Shown here piece by piece: positions 5,038-5,680 of a DNA stretch of 5,680 nucleotides. This stretch comes from an uncultured Gammaproteobacteria bacterium. GTDB lineage: Bacteria; Pseudomonadota; Gammaproteobacteria; Pseudomonadales; Azotimanducaceae_A. The notes under the pieces were generated by a model, which saw only the letters and a list, made by a program, of their open reading frames with translations, ran no database searches and was not told the origin of the DNA. The translations under genes and the position numbers were made by a program. Location: positions 1 through 5,680 of the forward strand of contig CAJWGQ010000181.1 of NCBI GenBank assembly GCA_913041025.1, in the 5' to 3' direction. Positions within the stretch are counted from its first letter, which is position 1. The number at the start of each line of letters is the position of its first letter.

Positions 5038-5680
5038 ATGACAACAACAAAATTCTTTCGCCCGGCCTTAGGTATCTCTCTTTTAGTGGTGCTCGGGTCG
5101 GTGATTACCTCTGTTGAGGGTCAGCAGCAAATGAAATCTCAATCAGAGAATTCCTTAGGACAATTTGAACAGTTTCAAATCGGCCACCCAAGCTTTGTTA
5201 GCCCCCATGCCTCACCTATAGCCGTTAACAACAACCTTGTGTTTGTTGCTAATACTCCAGCTGATACTGTCGATATCATCGATTCCCAAACACGCGACGT
5301 GATTGCCCGGGTAGATGTCGGCGTAGATCCTGTCAGCATCGCTAGGCGTCCCGATGGCAAGGAAGTCTGGGTATCCAACCACGTCTCCGACTCTGTATCG
5401 GTAATCGACACAGATGAAAGCAGCCCGACTTTCCTAAATGTGATTGCCACAGTGCAGGAGTTTGATACGGCGCGTAAGGCTACGAATTTTGATGAACCGA
5501 TGGGCATCGCCTTCGCTAGCAATGAGAAAGCCTATGTTGCCCTGTCTTCCAATAATCAAATAGCAGTTATTGATGTTGCCAGTCGCGAGGTAATGAAACG
5601 TTTAACCATTACCGCACAAGACCCCCGCGAAATCGTGGTTCGTGATGGCAAGCTCTACGTCATTCCCTTCGAATCAAATA
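5038..5680 (+). CDS. Exported YVTN-type beta-propeller protein, N-terminal part (runs off right edge)
   Basis: The frame is open from the ATG at 5038 to the edge, giving 214 residues with the rest missing. It starts with a signal peptide (residues 1-28, polar start MTTTKFFRP, core ALGISLLVVLGSVITS, cleavage near VEG-Q). From about residue 60, propeller blades follow. One has LVFVANTPADTVDIID and then VIARVDVGVDPVSIARRPDG, the next VWVSNHVSDSVSVID, and the third AYVALSSNNQIAVID with DPREIVVRDGKLYVIP. The 'VxVxNxxxxxVxVID...VGxxPxxI' repeat is the signature of the YVTN family. In that family it forms a seven-bladed or larger propeller used for binding or as part of cytochrome- or lactonase-like proteins. 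No catalytic motif is visible in this part. The start fits the signal peptide, although no clear ribosome binding site precedes it. Role beside the sulfatases is unproven; binding of an extracellular ligand is a guess. Confidence 0.82.
   Translation, partial: MTTTKFFRPALGISLLVVLGSVITSVEGQQQMKSQSENSLGQFEQFQIGHPSFVSPHASPIAVNNNLVFVANTPADTVDIIDSQTRDVIARVDVGVDPVSIARRPDGKEVWVSNHVSDSVSVIDTDESSPTFLNVIATVQEFDTARKATNFDEPMGIAFASNEKAYVALSSNNQIAVIDVASREVMKRLTITAQDPREIVVRDGKLYVIPFESN

Noticed and set aside
5175..5522. Minus-strand 115-codon frame within the propeller gene
   Set aside because: The plus strand has regular YVTN repeats and a signal peptide. The opposite frame is rich in serine and threonine, as expected of a shadow frame.

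Overview
This window looks like a piece of an aquatic, probably marine, Gram-negative bacterial genome. It has two exported sulfatases in tandem, a secreted beta-propeller protein, moderate base composition, and very weak or absent Shine-Dalgarno sites in front of the large genes. The taxon cannot be fixed from the sequence. A marine gammaproteobacterium is my guess, and it is inference.

Left part (1-730). The minus strand carries the first 99 codons of a gene resembling the gp32 type of single-stranded-DNA-binding protein found in T4-like and other marine myophages. It has its own good Shine-Dalgarno site and a sigma70-like promoter, and it runs off the left edge. Divergent to it on the plus strand is a small four-helix membrane protein gene whose reading frame has no credible start unless a frameshift is assumed.

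Middle (730-1354). About 600 bases hold no convincing gene. They contain several inverted repeats, two short direct-repeat pairs, a C-rich tract and a terminator-like hairpin facing left. This may be a remnant of a mobile element, a structured non-coding RNA or decayed DNA, and the sequence alone does not decide between them.

Right part (1368-4775). Two S1-type formylglycine sulfatases lie 12 bases apart in one orientation, very probably as one operon. The first is a 615-residue heparan-N-sulfatase-like enzyme with the atypical active-site motif CSVAR and a C-terminal HEAT-like repeat domain. The second is a 515-residue arylsulfatase A-like enzyme with the canonical CAPSR motif. Both have signal peptides. 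They would act in the periplasm or outside the cell, removing sulfate esters or sulfamates from polysaccharides or other organosulfates, after a formylglycine-generating enzyme that is not encoded here has matured them.

Right edge (5038-5680). After a 262-base gap with a plausible promoter, the first 214 codons of an exported YVTN-type beta-propeller protein begin in the same direction and run off the window. Its link to the sulfatases is positional only.

The points most worth a second look are the phage-type gene beside a bacterial sulfatase locus, the pairing of a non-canonical with a canonical sulfatase, and the repeat-rich gap between them.
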